Origin: Mimachlamys varia
Lineage: Eukaryota > Mollusca > Bivalvia > Pectinida > Pectinidae
DNA: 64,000 nt
Assembly: GCA_947623455.1 (NCBI GenBank)
Contig: OX392528.1
Coordinates: forward strand, 47,820,322 to 47,884,321
Direction: 5' to 3'
The position numbers and the translations under genes were made by a program. The notes beneath the pieces were generated by a model, which was given only the letters and a program-made list of their open reading frames with translations, had not been told where the DNA came from and made no database searches. Of this stretch, positions 12,226 to 23,400 are shown piece by piece (position 1 is the first letter of the stretch; each line of letters opens with the position of its first letter).

Positions 12226-14939
12226 GACGGAATCTGCTCTGGCTCCGGATGCGCCTGTGGAGCCAAATCTCTGAATTTGCTCAGCTGTAAACGGGATAGG
12301 CTATCAGTTAAAATATTAGCACTACCTGGGATGTGCTCTGCCTTAAATAAAATATTCAACGTTAAACAACGAAGTACAAATATTCTTAGCAGTGTCAGGA
12401 CATAAACAGATTTAGTTGTCATGGAATTAATAATCGCCACAACAGATTGATTGTCACATCGGAATAAGACTTTTTTGTTCTTAAGTCTACCCCCCCAAAT
12501 ATACACTGCAACAAGAATTGGGAAAAATTCCAAAACCGTTATATCATCAGTGTATCCTGCTTGGAACCAGGATTCGGGCCAAGTGCCGAACGACCATCGC
12601 CCTTCAAAATATGCCCCGAATCCATTACCCCTCTTGGCCGAGCTGTCAGTAAATAACTGTAAATCTGAATTAGTGACCCAAAATTGATCACAAAAAACAG
12701 ACACTCCGTTGAAAGAACGAAAAAATTTAATTAATAGTTTTAGGTCCTCCCGTAATGCAGATGTAATCCTTATATGATGATACGGTTTTGTTGTACCTAT
12801 GGTGGCATTAATAAGGCGCCTACAAAAAGTTCTCGCTGGAGGAATGGCTCTACATGCGAAATTTAAAGCTCCTAAAAGAGACTGCATTTGTTTTAACGTA
12901 CAGCGACCGGCAGTAAGTAAAGTGGTGATTTTCTGAATTATATCATTCACCTTTTCCATAGGGACTCGAATACACATATCTATTGTATCAATCTCTAAGC
13001 CAAGAAAACATAAAACAGTACATGGGCCCTCGGTTTTTTCGGGTGCGATGGGAACGCCCACCTCGCTGCATAGAACCTCAAACTTTTCTAATGCCAAGGC
13101 ACATTGATTAGAGTTTTCTACACCCCCAAATAAAAAATCATCCAAATAATGCAGTAGTTCACCGTGTTTTAATCGCTTACGCACGTTTTGTTCCAGGACT
13201 GTAGATAACTTCTCAAAAATAGCACAAGAGATAGAACAGCCCATAGGTAAGCATTTGTCGAAAAAATACATATCATCAAGTTTAAAGCCTAATAGGTCGA
13301 AATCACCTGGCCAAACTGGGATTATCCTAAATGCAGATTTTATATCCGCCTTAGCCAATAGAGCCCCTCTTCCAAGTATTTGTACCATTCGAACTGCTTC
13401 ATCAAATTTTGTGTAAGTTACTGAACACATCTTAGGATCAATAAAATCATTAACAGACGCATTTTGGGGGTATGACAAGTGGTGAATAAGCCTAAATTGC
13501 CCAGCATTTTTCTTAGGTACTAAACCCAGGGGTGAAATTCTTAAATTAGACATTGGTGGTACCGGAAATGGACCCGCTATTCTTCCTAACTCAATCTCTT
13601 TCTTAACTTTCTCCCTAGCGGCGTCAATGTTTTTATGGATAGATTTTAAATTATTTGCCTTTGTTGTTTCTCGGGGGCCAGTATAATGTAGAGGAAAACC
13701 GTGTTTAAAACCATTTACGAGTTCTGACGCTAAAGCTCTATTTGGATGATCTTTTAGTAAAGTCTCTAATGGCTCAATTTTTATTGGGCCATTAGGCCTA
13801 GACTGAATTTTTCCCTTTCCGTTACCTCCTTGGGTACCCAGTTGTGACTCCTGTTTGGAACGAAATGCATTGCAATTCATTTGCGGGTGTCCCCCATTGC
13901 ATTTACGACAGACATGTTTAAAGCGACAAGGGTTAAATTTACATTTCCCTAATTCGTTGTACGCATTACACACACCTGTTCGGGCATACTGTGGGTTCGA
14001 ACTAGAAGCGCTAGTGCTACTAGTAGTGTGATTGGACCCTCCCGTATTCCGAGGTACAGCCATCAACCTAAGCCAAAGGTCGGAATTAAGCTTGGCCCAT
14101 GATTGGGGAGAAAGTGCCTGGCGTAGACGAAACTGTTCGTCATATATCCGCCAGCCCACCCCCTGACACCTACTGGCAGCATCCCTAATGACCGTCATGT
14201 ATTGAATCATTTCAAGTGTTTTCTCTGGAAATTTCCGCACATAAATGTGCATATAAATCAAAAATGCATCAGACCACTTCTCTATATTGGGAATTCTGTC
14301 CTTTATGACTCTAGGCCTTGTTTCGAGAGACCCCTGTTCATTTATATAGAGATTACTTCCTGCATAGAAATCATGCAGTTCGGTGCTCCCTTTAAGCAGC
14401 AACGCTAAATTAACATATTGATTCCCCCATATCTTTTCTCGTAGCTGCATTGGCACGTGTGTTGCTATGTCGTCATCTACACAACTAATTAAGTCTGGCA
14501 GAGAACTATCATTGCCCGTATTAAGTCCGGGAACTAAACCTGTACATGTACCCGATATTGTACTGAAAGGCCCACTGGGAAGAGAGTTTGTACTGGCTGG
14601 GGCGATTCCCCCGCTGTTACTATTTAAAGCCGCCCCCCAGACCTCAGACAACATATCATTACTTTGCAAAGGCCTACCGTTTTCTGGAATCTGCGAAGAA
14701 CCTCCTACTGGAATTGCCTGACCCCCCGGGACCACGCCGGCTGGATGTCCAATAGCTTCCTCGATGTCCTGATCTTGACCACGAGGCCCTGGAACAACCT
14801 CAGTCTCAGATACATCTATCACCGGCTCCGGGTCTATTTCCACCAAACGGGATGGTTTCCGACGCTTCCTTTGGCCCACAGCTCTGGATGGGGTCCCGGC
14901 TGGTCTCTTGTTGCCCGATATCTTCTTGTAGACAGGCAT
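12183..14939 (-). CDS. Gag-reverse transcriptase-RNase H polyprotein of the YR retrotransposon
   Basis: This 918-codon ORF runs from ATG at 14937-14939. The N-terminal third is Gag-like. A cysteine/histidine cluster at about residues 325-355 (CKFNPCRFKHVCRKC then GGHPQMNC) resembles a CCCH plus CCHC nucleic-acid-binding knuckle. The central part is a reverse transcriptase with motif A in LLAKADIKSAFRIIPVWPG, the MGCSISCAIFEK motif and the catalytic YLDD box in LLHYLDDFLFGG. The C-terminal part is RNase H with acidic residues in LFTDSSAKRGNGFGAYF, LEFFPILVAV, CDNQSVVAIINS and LTDSLSRLQ. RT motifs appear intact. The 3' end overlaps the recombinase ORF by 43 bp in another frame, so the second ORF probably depends on reinitiation, frameshifting or a separate message. 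Confidence 0.9.
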   Translation of the reverse strand: MPVYKKISGNKRPAGTPSRAVGQRKRRKPSRLVEIDPEPVIDVSETEVVPGPRGQDQDIEEAIGHPAGVVPGGQAIPVGGSSQIPENGRPLQSNDMLSEVWGAALNSNSGGIAPASTNSLPSGPFSTISGTCTGLVPGLNTGNDSSLPDLISCVDDDIATHVPMQLREKIWGNQYVNLALLLKGSTELHDFYAGSNLYINEQGSLETRPRVIKDRIPNIEKWSDAFLIYMHIYVRKFPEKTLEMIQYMTVIRDAASRCQGVGWRIYDEQFRLRQALSPQSWAKLNSDLWLRLMAVPRNTGGSNHTTSSTSASSSNPQYARTGVCNAYNELGKCKFNPCRFKHVCRKCNGGHPQMNCNAFRSKQESQLGTQGGNGKGKIQSRPNGPIKIEPLETLLKDHPNRALASELVNGFKHGFPLHYTGPRETTKANNLKSIHKNIDAAREKVKKEIELGRIAGPFPVPPMSNLRISPLGLVPKKNAGQFRLIHHLSYPQNASVNDFIDPKMCSVTYTKFDEAVRMVQILGRGALLAKADIKSAFRIIPVWPGDFDLLGFKLDDMYFFDKCLPMGCSISCAIFEKLSTVLEQNVRKRLKHGELLHYLDDFLFGGVENSNQCALALEKFEVLCSEVGVPIAPEKTEGPCTVLCFLGLEIDTIDMCIRVPMEKVNDIIQKITTLLTAGRCTLKQMQSLLGALNFACRAIPPARTFCRRLINATIGTTKPYHHIRITSALREDLKLLIKFFRSFNGVSVFCDQFWVTNSDLQLFTDSSAKRGNGFGAYFEGRWSFGTWPESWFQAGYTDDITVLEFFPILVAVYIWGGRLKNKKVLFRCDNQSVVAIINSMTTKSVYVLTLLRIFVLRCLTLNILFKAEHIPGSANILTDSLSRLQLSKFRDLAPQAHPEPEQIPSWLWSIFSLSLDDF

Positions 14940-15064
14940 AATGTTTCAAATATCTCCAGATTCCCTCAACATCCAAGTATAAGTAAAATGTTTTCAGTAG
15001 TTAAACCGTCTAGTCAACTCGAACACCACGAGGTCTACTGAGAACGCTGGCTGTACACGCACTG

Positions 15065-15133
15065 TGACGTCATCGAATGACATCACTGAATGACGATCAA
15101 CATGACGTCACAGACAAGTGGGGAGAATATATA
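15065..15133 (-). promoter_or_regulatory. Putative promoter of the YR element: two CRE palindromes and a TATA-like box
   Basis: Two perfect TGACGTCA palindromes (15065-15072 and 15103-15110) and a TATATA stretch (15128-15133) lie just upstream of the Gag-RT ORF, which starts at 14939 and reads leftward. TGACGTCA is the classic CREB/ATF site. The order fits a promoter for the minus-strand element, but function is inferred from motif content only. Confidence 0.4.
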
Positions 15134-15211
15134 CCCGCCTCAGCTCCCTTACACCTTACAGATTGACCGAAAAACTAAAATAAATGAGTTTAATTATTTA
15201 GAATTTATTAA

Positions 15212-15960
15212 ACTGTATTAAATTAAGATGACACATAGGAAATACATGACGACATACTCCAGTGGTAGGTGCTTTATAAACGGATTGAATTAAAGTAACA
15301 CTAGGGAAATATATGACGACATACGCCAGTGGTAGGTGATATGTGTAGTGATAAAAAAAATGACGAAACGAGTGAAATATATGGCGGTATACACCAGAGG
15401 TAGGTGATAAATATATGTTTGAAATATAAGCGAAACGAGGGAAATGATACGACGAAATACTCCAGATGCAGGTGATATGTGCAGGGATAAAATAAAGGTG
15501 AAACAAGTGAAGTATATGTTGCTATACGCCAGAGGTAGGAGATAAATATATGGATGAAATGAAGGTGAAACGAGAGAAATATATGAGGCCATACGCTAGA
15601 GGTGGGAGTTTTATGTACGGATAAAATATACGCTAGATGAGGTGTTACATATATATATACAGGATTAGATAAATTTGAAACAAGAGAAATATACGACGAT
15701 ATACGAGTGAAATATAAAAGAAATGTTTGACAACAATGAACACATGTCAGAGGTAGGTAGTATACGGATTAAATATGAATTTAAACTAGACGAGATACGC
15801 CAGAGGTAGGTGTTAGACGGATAAAAAGAGGTGAAATAATGGAAACAAGGGAAGGGAAGGAAATGAAATGACGACATACGCCAGACGTACACGTAATAGA
15901 TATATAGACGGGACGACATACCCCAAAGGTAGGTGCTAATGAAGATGAAATAATGGAAAT
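15212..15960. repeat. Diverged 67-bp satellite monomers right of the YR element
   Basis: The satellite signature resumes with AAATTAAGATGACACATAGG and GACATACTCCAGTGGTAGGTG, then decays rapidly. Later monomers read CATACGCCAGAGGTAGGTG with variable spacers up to about 15930. Divergence is much greater than in the left array, as expected at the edge of a satellite that is no longer homogenised. Confidence 0.85.
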
Positions 15961-17075
15961 ATCTTACCACAGTTCAGGTGTTAAACTTTACTTTTGACGA
16001 GGACAATCTGCATGGATTCTATAGAGGTTAGAGCTCGTATTCATATCATTAAAAGATCCACTTGGAGAAATAAATCGCTAAATCCTCTATTGTATAGATT
16101 TGTATAGACAAAGATAGTTTAACGCTTATATTAATACGCTAGTGACAACCACCACGTGCACATGCATCACGTATATCCTAGCTTGATCACCAGTCGGTGC
16201 CCGTGATGTAAGAAAAAAAGCTGTTTGTGAAAAAAAACTCGTTTACACATTTTTCCTTGGGTTCGTGATGTGTGAATTTTTGAATGTGAGACGTGCAAAA
16301 TAAAACAACATAACCTGTATTTGTACCTGGACAAACCTGAGTATATATATAGTCTGTTTCATTATATCAATCACCTGGTCATTTATTTCCAAGTTTAACG
16401 AATCCTGCAATAAAAGATACTTTGTAATTTACGAAATAAAGAAATACTTTTCATAAGCATTTTAACCAAAACTAATTATGTTATCTTTTTATGTCTTTGT
16501 TTTAATAATTAATTATTATTCTCTCTAGGCCTAAATGTGTATTAACAGTTATGAACTACACAACTCTCTTTTTAGATTTTGGTTTTTATTTTCTGTCTTT
16601 GTCAAATTATTAACTTTGACGTTTAGTCTGTAATTAACAACTATTAACATTATTTAAAAAAAAAATCAAAACTGAACCTTTGAATATATTACAATACCTC
16701 GATAACACAAAATTATTTATGAATCAGTTTTACCTTTTTTAGCAAACATTGTAAATGCTGGAAAATGAATATTCATAGTGTTATGCATTAATTAGCCGTT
16801 TGATTGTTTAAATTGTACTGATAGTTTGTTTATTAGCCTCTGCTCGTGGTCAGCCGTCAGAGTTTCATTTGAAGATAGTTGCTAAGTAGCCGTAGATAAT
16901 TATGCTGATGATAGAATTGGGGAACTGTAGATTAGTGTGACCGTCTGTAGTCTATGTTGAGGTGAGTCCAGTCAGTGACGTAGTATTTGTGCCTCTGGTT
17001 GATGCTGTGCTGACCGTGGGGGTCATTCAGCAGGATTTATGGCCAGTTTAACCTAGAACTGTGGAGGTCAAATTT
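15961..17075. other. AT-rich non-coding stretch, no feature seen
   Basis: No ORF with recognisable content, no tandem repeat and no RNA gene could be seen by eye. Confidence 0.5.
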
Positions 17076-17285
17076 AGCAGCATTCTGTAAGTTATCAACC
17101 GGTTTAGTGAGCAGGATTCTGTTAAGATATCAAAAGTTTTAATATAGCAGGATTCTGTTAAAGTATCAAAAGTGTTAATGTAGCAGGATTCTGTTGAGGT
17201 ATCGACAGTTTTAATGTAGAAGGATTTTTAATATAGCAGGATTCTGTCAAGGTATCAACAGTTTTTTTAATGTAGCAGGTTTTTG
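17076..17285. repeat. Short tandem repeat of about 36-40 bp, about five copies
   Basis: The phrase AGCAGGATTCTGTTAAG, followed by TATCAAAAGTTTTAATAT, recurs about five times with substitutions and one internal truncation near 17220. Confidence 0.75.
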
Positions 17286-17663
17286 ACTATGAAAGGAGAG
17301 TGTAGAGATTAGTGTGGAATGGAGAAATAGAGTTTACACTTATGCAGACTTGTGTAGTTCATGACGGATTAAAATACTATGAATATGTTGTAAATAAAAT
17401 GTAAATGTAAATGTATTAATGTGTTGTTCAATTAATTTGAACTGGTGGCAGCGGAAATTGGGAACAGAAACATCAGTAATTACAGTATTGATGAGGAGTG
17501 TAACACTGGTGTGAATAGTACGGAATAAATAATAAGGTATACACTGGCGGTAACGCATGAAATAAGTAATCAGTTTACCAAAATGTAACAATATTAACAA
17601 AACAATATGTAAGGTATTTTCCAAAATATATAGACTGTTTTAGTCAAATTATATTAGGATAGG

Positions 17664-17697
17664 TTAAACCACGGAATTAGATTAGACCGTGGTTAAA
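17664..17697. repeat. Small palindrome, CCACGGAATTAG family
   Basis: CCACGGAATTAG and a complementary CCGTGG arm make a short hairpin. Related hairpins occur at 18246-18292 and 20166-20199 with the same CACGGAATT core, suggesting remnants of one short dispersed family. Confidence 0.5.
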
Positions 17698-18619
17698 CAT
17701 TGTTTTCCTGAAGATGTACATTATATATTGTCTCTTATCCATGTGTCTTTGTTTTGACAATAAAATATGTTTAAATCAAATCAGATGTGCAATGTAAGTG
17801 AAATGTATAAAACTAAAAAATGTTTGTTTTTTTCAGAATGAGGTAGGTCTATATCGGTAGAAATTAAAAACATGTGAAGGATTTATTGAAGATTTATCAA
17901 AACTGCAAGGGAAAGAAAGCAACCTAGTAAGCCATGGTGTGTTCCCCGAACGCATACATGTTTAGGACAATGGGTAGAACATCAAAGGGGGGGGGGGGGG
18001 GGGTAATTATAGTCTATATCATATTTACCCGAGATATTTCACCTGTAAATCTACCTGTGCTATTTACCTGAGACATATCACCTATAAAGATTACTACTGA
18101 AACTAATGAAACTTCATGAAAGAAAACTAAGATAATAATATCAAATTCAATAGTTAATACTACATGTACTAACGTTTTTTATTATCGAAAGTGTTGATGA
18201 TCTCATTTTAATACATTTTTATGTTAATGTCGATCTTTAATTAATTTAACCACGGAATTGGATTAGATTGCTATCTAAGTCTGTGATTTAAATAGTGCAC
18301 TTAATCTGAAAGAGTTTTATGTACACCTAGTTAATTTTTAAATGTTTTATGATCATTCTAATTATTTACAATAATTCATGATCAATTGTACTATAATCAT
18401 ATTTCTGATACCATGTTCCAAACATAAATTAATCTTTGTTGACTGTGAACAGAATTAAGAGTGCATCTAGAAGTATTTCAAAACTTTGAAGTAAATTTTT
18501 GAACTAGTTGACATTCCTACATTATACAGCAGTTGTTTCTCTAAGTTGCAGAGTGAACACAATGGGCTGCTTGTAACTAGGTTTGCCTTAAATAAATATG
18601 AATTGGTTGCCAAAATATT
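17698..18619. other. AT-rich non-coding stretch with a 17-bp G run
   Basis: No gene is seen. It contains an uninterrupted run of 17 G at 17987-18003 and a second CACGGAATT hairpin at 18246-18292. Confidence 0.5.
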
Positions 18620-19720
18620 ATAAGAATTCTAAATTGAAACCACTTAAGTTTTGAATTACAATGTATTTGTGATTTTGAAAGATTAAGAAAAAACTACCCC
18701 AAGCAGATTCATCAAAGTCAAAATGCTCAGTCCACTTTTCCCTATCCTGTTGAGATTTCTTTATTATTTTGAGGGAATTATATACATGTCTTTTATTACT
18801 TTTGCCTTTTTCATTATCAATTATATGTTTAAAGGAATGAAAAGAAGAAGTTCTGTAACTTGGAAACAGTGTCATAAAATATTATTCATTTTATTATTAA
18901 GCAATACCTTGAAAATATTTGATTTCCTTTTTTTAAGAGAAAAAGAAGATGGATAGCGATATAGAGTGAGAGGGAACTAGTATCTTTAAATATCTTACAA
19001 CTTTAGAGTATCAATCTTAATAAAGGGATTTTCAGAAGTGAACGTTTTTTTTTTATTAACATCAGAATTAGTCAACCTCTCCAAAGATTCAATCACATCT
19101 GACAAAAGATATCTTTTTTTGATTTGAAGAAATTTGATAATGTGAACTTTGATAATAGGAGTTAAAATTCTTCTTTTCCAAGTCTTTATCAGAGATTTCA
19201 GCAAAATACGTTTTTTTATCAAAGTTTAGTTTAGGAATTTCATGCATTTGTGTTTATATTCAAGCCTGAAAATTGAATTGAAAAAATAGATTCGATTCAA
19301 TGATTTTTCAGATCCAACAAGCGTAGTGAGAAAGGAGAATTAGAAAATCATCTATATACATACCCGTTATATTTCTATTATATCTTTTCCATATTGCTAA
19401 TATTTCTATGAGTAATATGAAAATATATGGCGCGATTGGGTCACCTTTTCGGTTTGACCTTAAAGAAAGCTAATAGATAACCATCCTGATTTATAACTGA
19501 ATTTACATTTGAGTGAAAAAGTTCTACCTATTTTCTGATACTATCCCCCCCCCCCCAAAAAAAAAAAATCAGTGTTCTATCTCTAAAATTCTATGAAACA
19601 GAATCAAAAGCCTTTTCGAAATCTATCTAACAAAAGGATAATTAAAAAATGGTTTTGGAATTAATCACAAAAAATGTATGTGTTTCTTCATATTCATTTT
19701 TCATTTTTTTTTTAAAAGTC
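18620..19720 (-). pseudogene. Decayed L1-like LINE, reverse transcriptase 3' half
   Basis: Reading leftward in shifting frames there are traces of an L1-type RT. Near 19635-19590 is an RT motif A-like phrase (FRKGFDSVSWNF, where intact copies typically have FEKAFDSVSW). Near 19500-19400 there are traces resembling INQDGYLLAFF and the following RT segment. At about 19190-19130 is SLIKTWKRRILTPIIKVHII, close to the conserved L1 thumb phrase WKRRNLTPIGK. The frame is broken by indels and by C/A homopolymer runs at 19545-19568. It is clearly dead. Clade assignment to L1/Tx1 is by eye only. Confidence 0.5.
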
Positions 19721-20388
19721 TTAACCTATTATGTTTAGCTAAATTTCTGTCACATGTACCAGTGAAAAACACAGGTAAAATACAGGTAAATCAAACTAAC
19801 AGTAACGAAATAGACTATCATCATTGTAACAACATGTTCCCTAATACTTGTTTTTAAAATGTATGCGTTCAGGGAATCAGCCTAAGCCAGATGTATACTA
19901 TAAGGACACATGGTCTTGCTGGAATTAAGATAATTTGATAAATTGCGTTAATTATAAAATGTATGTAATAGCGAAACTATTAATTCTTTCATATACGTCC
20001 TTAATTCTTGTAGAAATTAATTGTAGTAATGACTTATTCTCATCGACGGTAACCCATGGTCCTGACAATCTCTCTCGTATTTGGGACCGTATGTAACCGA
20101 CGATATACGTTTCTAATTAGCTACTGTAAGGAGTTGCACGCACTCGTTCTAAACCATTTTGTTGTAGCACGGAATTAGGCTATCTAAGTCCGTGGTTGTA
20201 GTAATTACTTTATATGTAATATACAGTACAGCACTCTACTCACTGCAAACTATAAATACAGTACAGCTGTAATTGCGTGTAAATGAAAAAAAACGCACGG
20301 GCGGTCGATATAACGTTGTATATCACTACCGGGCTGTGCCGGGCTCTATCGGACTGTAATTAGTATCACCCTTACGAGGAGTTCCGAA
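19721..20388. other. Intergenic region upstream of the DMAC2 candidate first exon
   Basis: No ORF is seen. It contains a CACGGAATT hairpin (20166-20199). At about 20285-20390 it is locally richer in GC than its surroundings, which would suit a promoter region for the gene starting at 20389, but no core promoter element is convincing. Confidence 0.35.
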
Positions 20389-20411
20389 ATGGCCACCGCC
20401 TTCCAGAGGAT
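20389..20411 (+). CDS. DMAC2 candidate exon 1 (start codon)
   Basis: ATGGCCACCGCCTTCCAG, in a CGAAATGG start context, begins a 23-nt coding piece ending before GTAATT (20412). Its phase fits the acceptor CTTTTCAG ending at 24247, giving an N terminus MATAFQRMNSSIKRMSTT. The alternative is a start at ATG 24267 or another unseen first exon. Confidence 0.5.
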
Positions 20412-23400
20412 GTAATTGAGCATTGACCCCTGTTTATAGCATTCGAGAGGGCATGGCTTCACTGACAGGACAGGTACGACTGCGACTTTCTACTTCCCTC
20501 ACATTGAAAATTCAAACCTTCTCTGTTAACTTTGGTTTCCATCAGAAGTTCTAAAGAATAAGTCACATACTCGTAAACTTCGGGACTTTTGAGGGGTATA
20601 TGAAAGCAGTATGCATTGCAGCAAAGCTGCTGGACACCTAATATACTACCTGCAGGTACCGATACAGTACTGTACAATCGTACATCTAGCTGTTACATTT
20701 TTACATAGATTTAGGCGACCTAATTAATCCTGTTGTACAATTAGGTCTATATCTACATCTTATCCACTGTTCTGTCATTTGGTTGACCGGGCTTCATCAG
20801 GCATGATTGAGCTTATAATGATATAGATATAGCAAGAATTAATTTGTATCGGGTTATTTACATAAAACATAAGAATTAAATTACTAAGTGGAAAATATAT
20901 ACAGTGTTACTGTGCTGAACGTTTGTAATACTATGCATGTGTAACAGGGAAGATAATAGTGTGTTTCCACCTGGGATCAAACTCCCGGTCTCCAGGTTCC
21001 TTGTCGTCACACACTCTACCACTGAGCTAAAGGGAAAGTGAAAGTCCCTCTAGCTCGAAGCTATACATTTGTACATAGATTTAGGCGACCTAATTAATCC
21101 TGTTGTACAATTAAAATCCGACACACTACTCCCTCCCTTTTTAAATGTGTTTGCTCCATGCACCACAACCCAAGTTCTAACTCCACTGTCACCACAGGGA
21201 GGGCCCAGTATTTGACAAGCGACGCGTAACGGTTGACTACCCAATTCATCTGAATAACCAGAATACACGGGATAGTGATATATGGCCAGTAGCTACCTTT
21301 CCAGAAAAAAAGAGTCTGCAAATGTATGGTTGACCTACAGATGTAATTCAAGTTAGGACCAATAGCAATGGACCCTGATCAGTCTGCAAATGTATGGTTG
21401 ACCTACAGATGTAATTCAAGTTAGGACCAATAGCAATGGACCCTGATCATGAGTCACTCTCCTGCTTTTGGTAAAATGAGAAGTTTTTGAAGACAGAAAT
21501 TTAGACATCATCATACCTGTCAACCCTCCCTCATTTTGACCAAAATTTACCAGTCTCCCTCATCCAAGTCCAAACTCACACAAACTCAAAATCTACGTCC
21601 TGAAGTCAAATGAGATCCTAATTACTGCAGGGTGTGTGTAATGACCATAATAGGTGTGTCTGGATCAAATTAATTCTTTGTGAAATTATTTTGATAAATA
21701 ATAAGGGAAAGACAAATTGAGCAATACAGTTTCAGTCACATTTCACATACTTTCTCCCTCATTAGAAATGTGGAATGAGGGAGATCTCCCTCATTGGATG
21801 TTTCAGAGGTTGACACCTCTTTTGGGAGATTTCAAACAATCAGAATGGTCGCTTTTCATGGCAATTGGTTAGATAATTTTACCTTGGTATATTTCTGTAG
21901 GCATCAGGTTGATATCTGGTAGGACTTATTACTATGTATGTTAATTGTTCAAACATACAGGTGGTAATCATACACAACTCTCAAGTTTTCTTGATAGGTG
22001 ATGCCGAAGCTGTGTTAGTATTTAGGTCATCTGACCCAAAGGGATCAGGATGACCTATTGCCATCATGCCTAGTATGTCGTCCGTAAACTTATCCTTTAA
22101 CAATCTTCTTCTCAATAACTGAAAGGCCAAGGATGCTTAGATTTGGCCAGTAGGTACCTGGGATAGATTGCTACAAAGTTTCCTCATATCAATAACCTTG
22201 ACCTATTTTCAAGGTCACATGGTCAAATATGTAAACAATCTTTAAGAATCTTCTTCTCAATAACCAAAAGGCCCAGTATGCTGATATTTGGCCAATATGT
22301 ACCTGGGATAGTATGCTAATTTTTCTCATATCAATGATCTTGATCTTCTTTCATGGTCACAGGGGAAATGTGTTAAAAATATTCAAATAACTTCTTCTCA
22401 ATAACCGAAAGGCCCAGGGTACTGATATTTGGCCTGTAGCATGCTGGGATGAAGGGCTATCAATTTTGTGCTCAAATGAATGACATTGACCTACTTTCAG
22501 GGGTCAGATATGTTAAAAATATTTCAAGTAACTTCTCAGTAACTATAAGACCTAGGATGATGATACTATACATGTACCCGGTAGCATGCTGAGATAGGGA
22601 TATCAAGTTTGTTCAAATGAATAACCTTGACCTATTTTCACGATCACAGGGGTCAAATATGTTAAAGTCTTTAACCATGGGTTTCTGACGGTGGAAAGAC
22701 ATTTGACCCATGTATTCTTGAAAATGAGTCATTCATTTGAATAGATTTGGAAGTCATATAGTTCATCCCATCATGCTACTGATACTGGTCCAATATTATT
22801 ATTAATTAATTTATTACTGAGGACTGGTTATTGAGAAGAATGTAAAAAAAGTTTTGATCTTTGATCACACTTAAAGACGGCCCTTCCTCCCAGCATGCCA
22901 CAGGCCAATAAGGCAAATTTATATCAGTACACTTGAGCTTTTGGTCATTGAGTAATGAGTAGAATTAGTCAATGAAGATTTTAAACAGATTCAAACCATG
23001 TGCACCTGACCCTGAAAGTGGGTCAAGGTCATTCATTTGAATACTTGCTAACATTTTATCCCAGCATGCCAAATGGCCTTTATCATTTATACCCAACAAC
23101 CTTTTTATTAGCTCACCTGGCCCGAAGTGTAAATGAGTTTTGTACACTTGACTATATAATAACCATACTAAACCAATCTGATGTGACATGTCTTCTATAT
23201 AAATTATAAACTTGTATAAGCCTAAGATATCACCATTTTACATAGATTTATTCTAGATATCAATCAGGAGAAGAAATCAACCACTCCAAACCGAACCTAA
23301 ATCCGCGATCCGCATGTCAGCAACAGATGTGTTGAATACTACACATAAACTGCAAAAACTACACATTTTTTAAACATTCACAACACATTGTCCCGAGAAA

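Larger units (their letters stand above)
9982..15211 (-). mobile_element. Tyrosine-recombinase retrotransposon (Ngaro/DIRS-like) inserted in the satellite
   Basis: Three minus-strand ORFs in order (Gag-RT-RNase H, tyrosine recombinase, SGNH hydrolase) fill an interval bounded on both sides by monomers of the same 67-bp satellite. There is no DDE integrase, no protease and no recognisable long terminal repeat. A tyrosine recombinase with an RT of this type defines the DIRS/Ngaro/PAT group. No DNA adenine methylase domain is visible, which favours Ngaro over DIRS1. The ORFs are long and uninterrupted, so the copy looks young. I could not confirm by eye the split direct repeats expected of Ngaro. 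Edges are placed where satellite similarity stops and may be off by about 10 bp. Confidence 0.85.

Noticed and set aside
9982..15211. Classification as a DIRS1-type element or an LTR (Gypsy) element
   Set aside because: A tyrosine recombinase replaces the DDE integrase, no LTRs or protease were seen, and no adenine methylase domain typical of DIRS1 is visible.
18618..18956. Overlapping short ORFs on both strands as a hypothetical gene
   Set aside because: The minus frame is compatible with the tail of a decayed LINE and the plus frame has only AT-rich hydrophobic composition.
20960..21040. Functional tRNA gene on the minus strand
   Set aside because: A and B boxes are present, but the anticodon arm and acceptor stem do not pair convincingly, so a SINE head is preferred.
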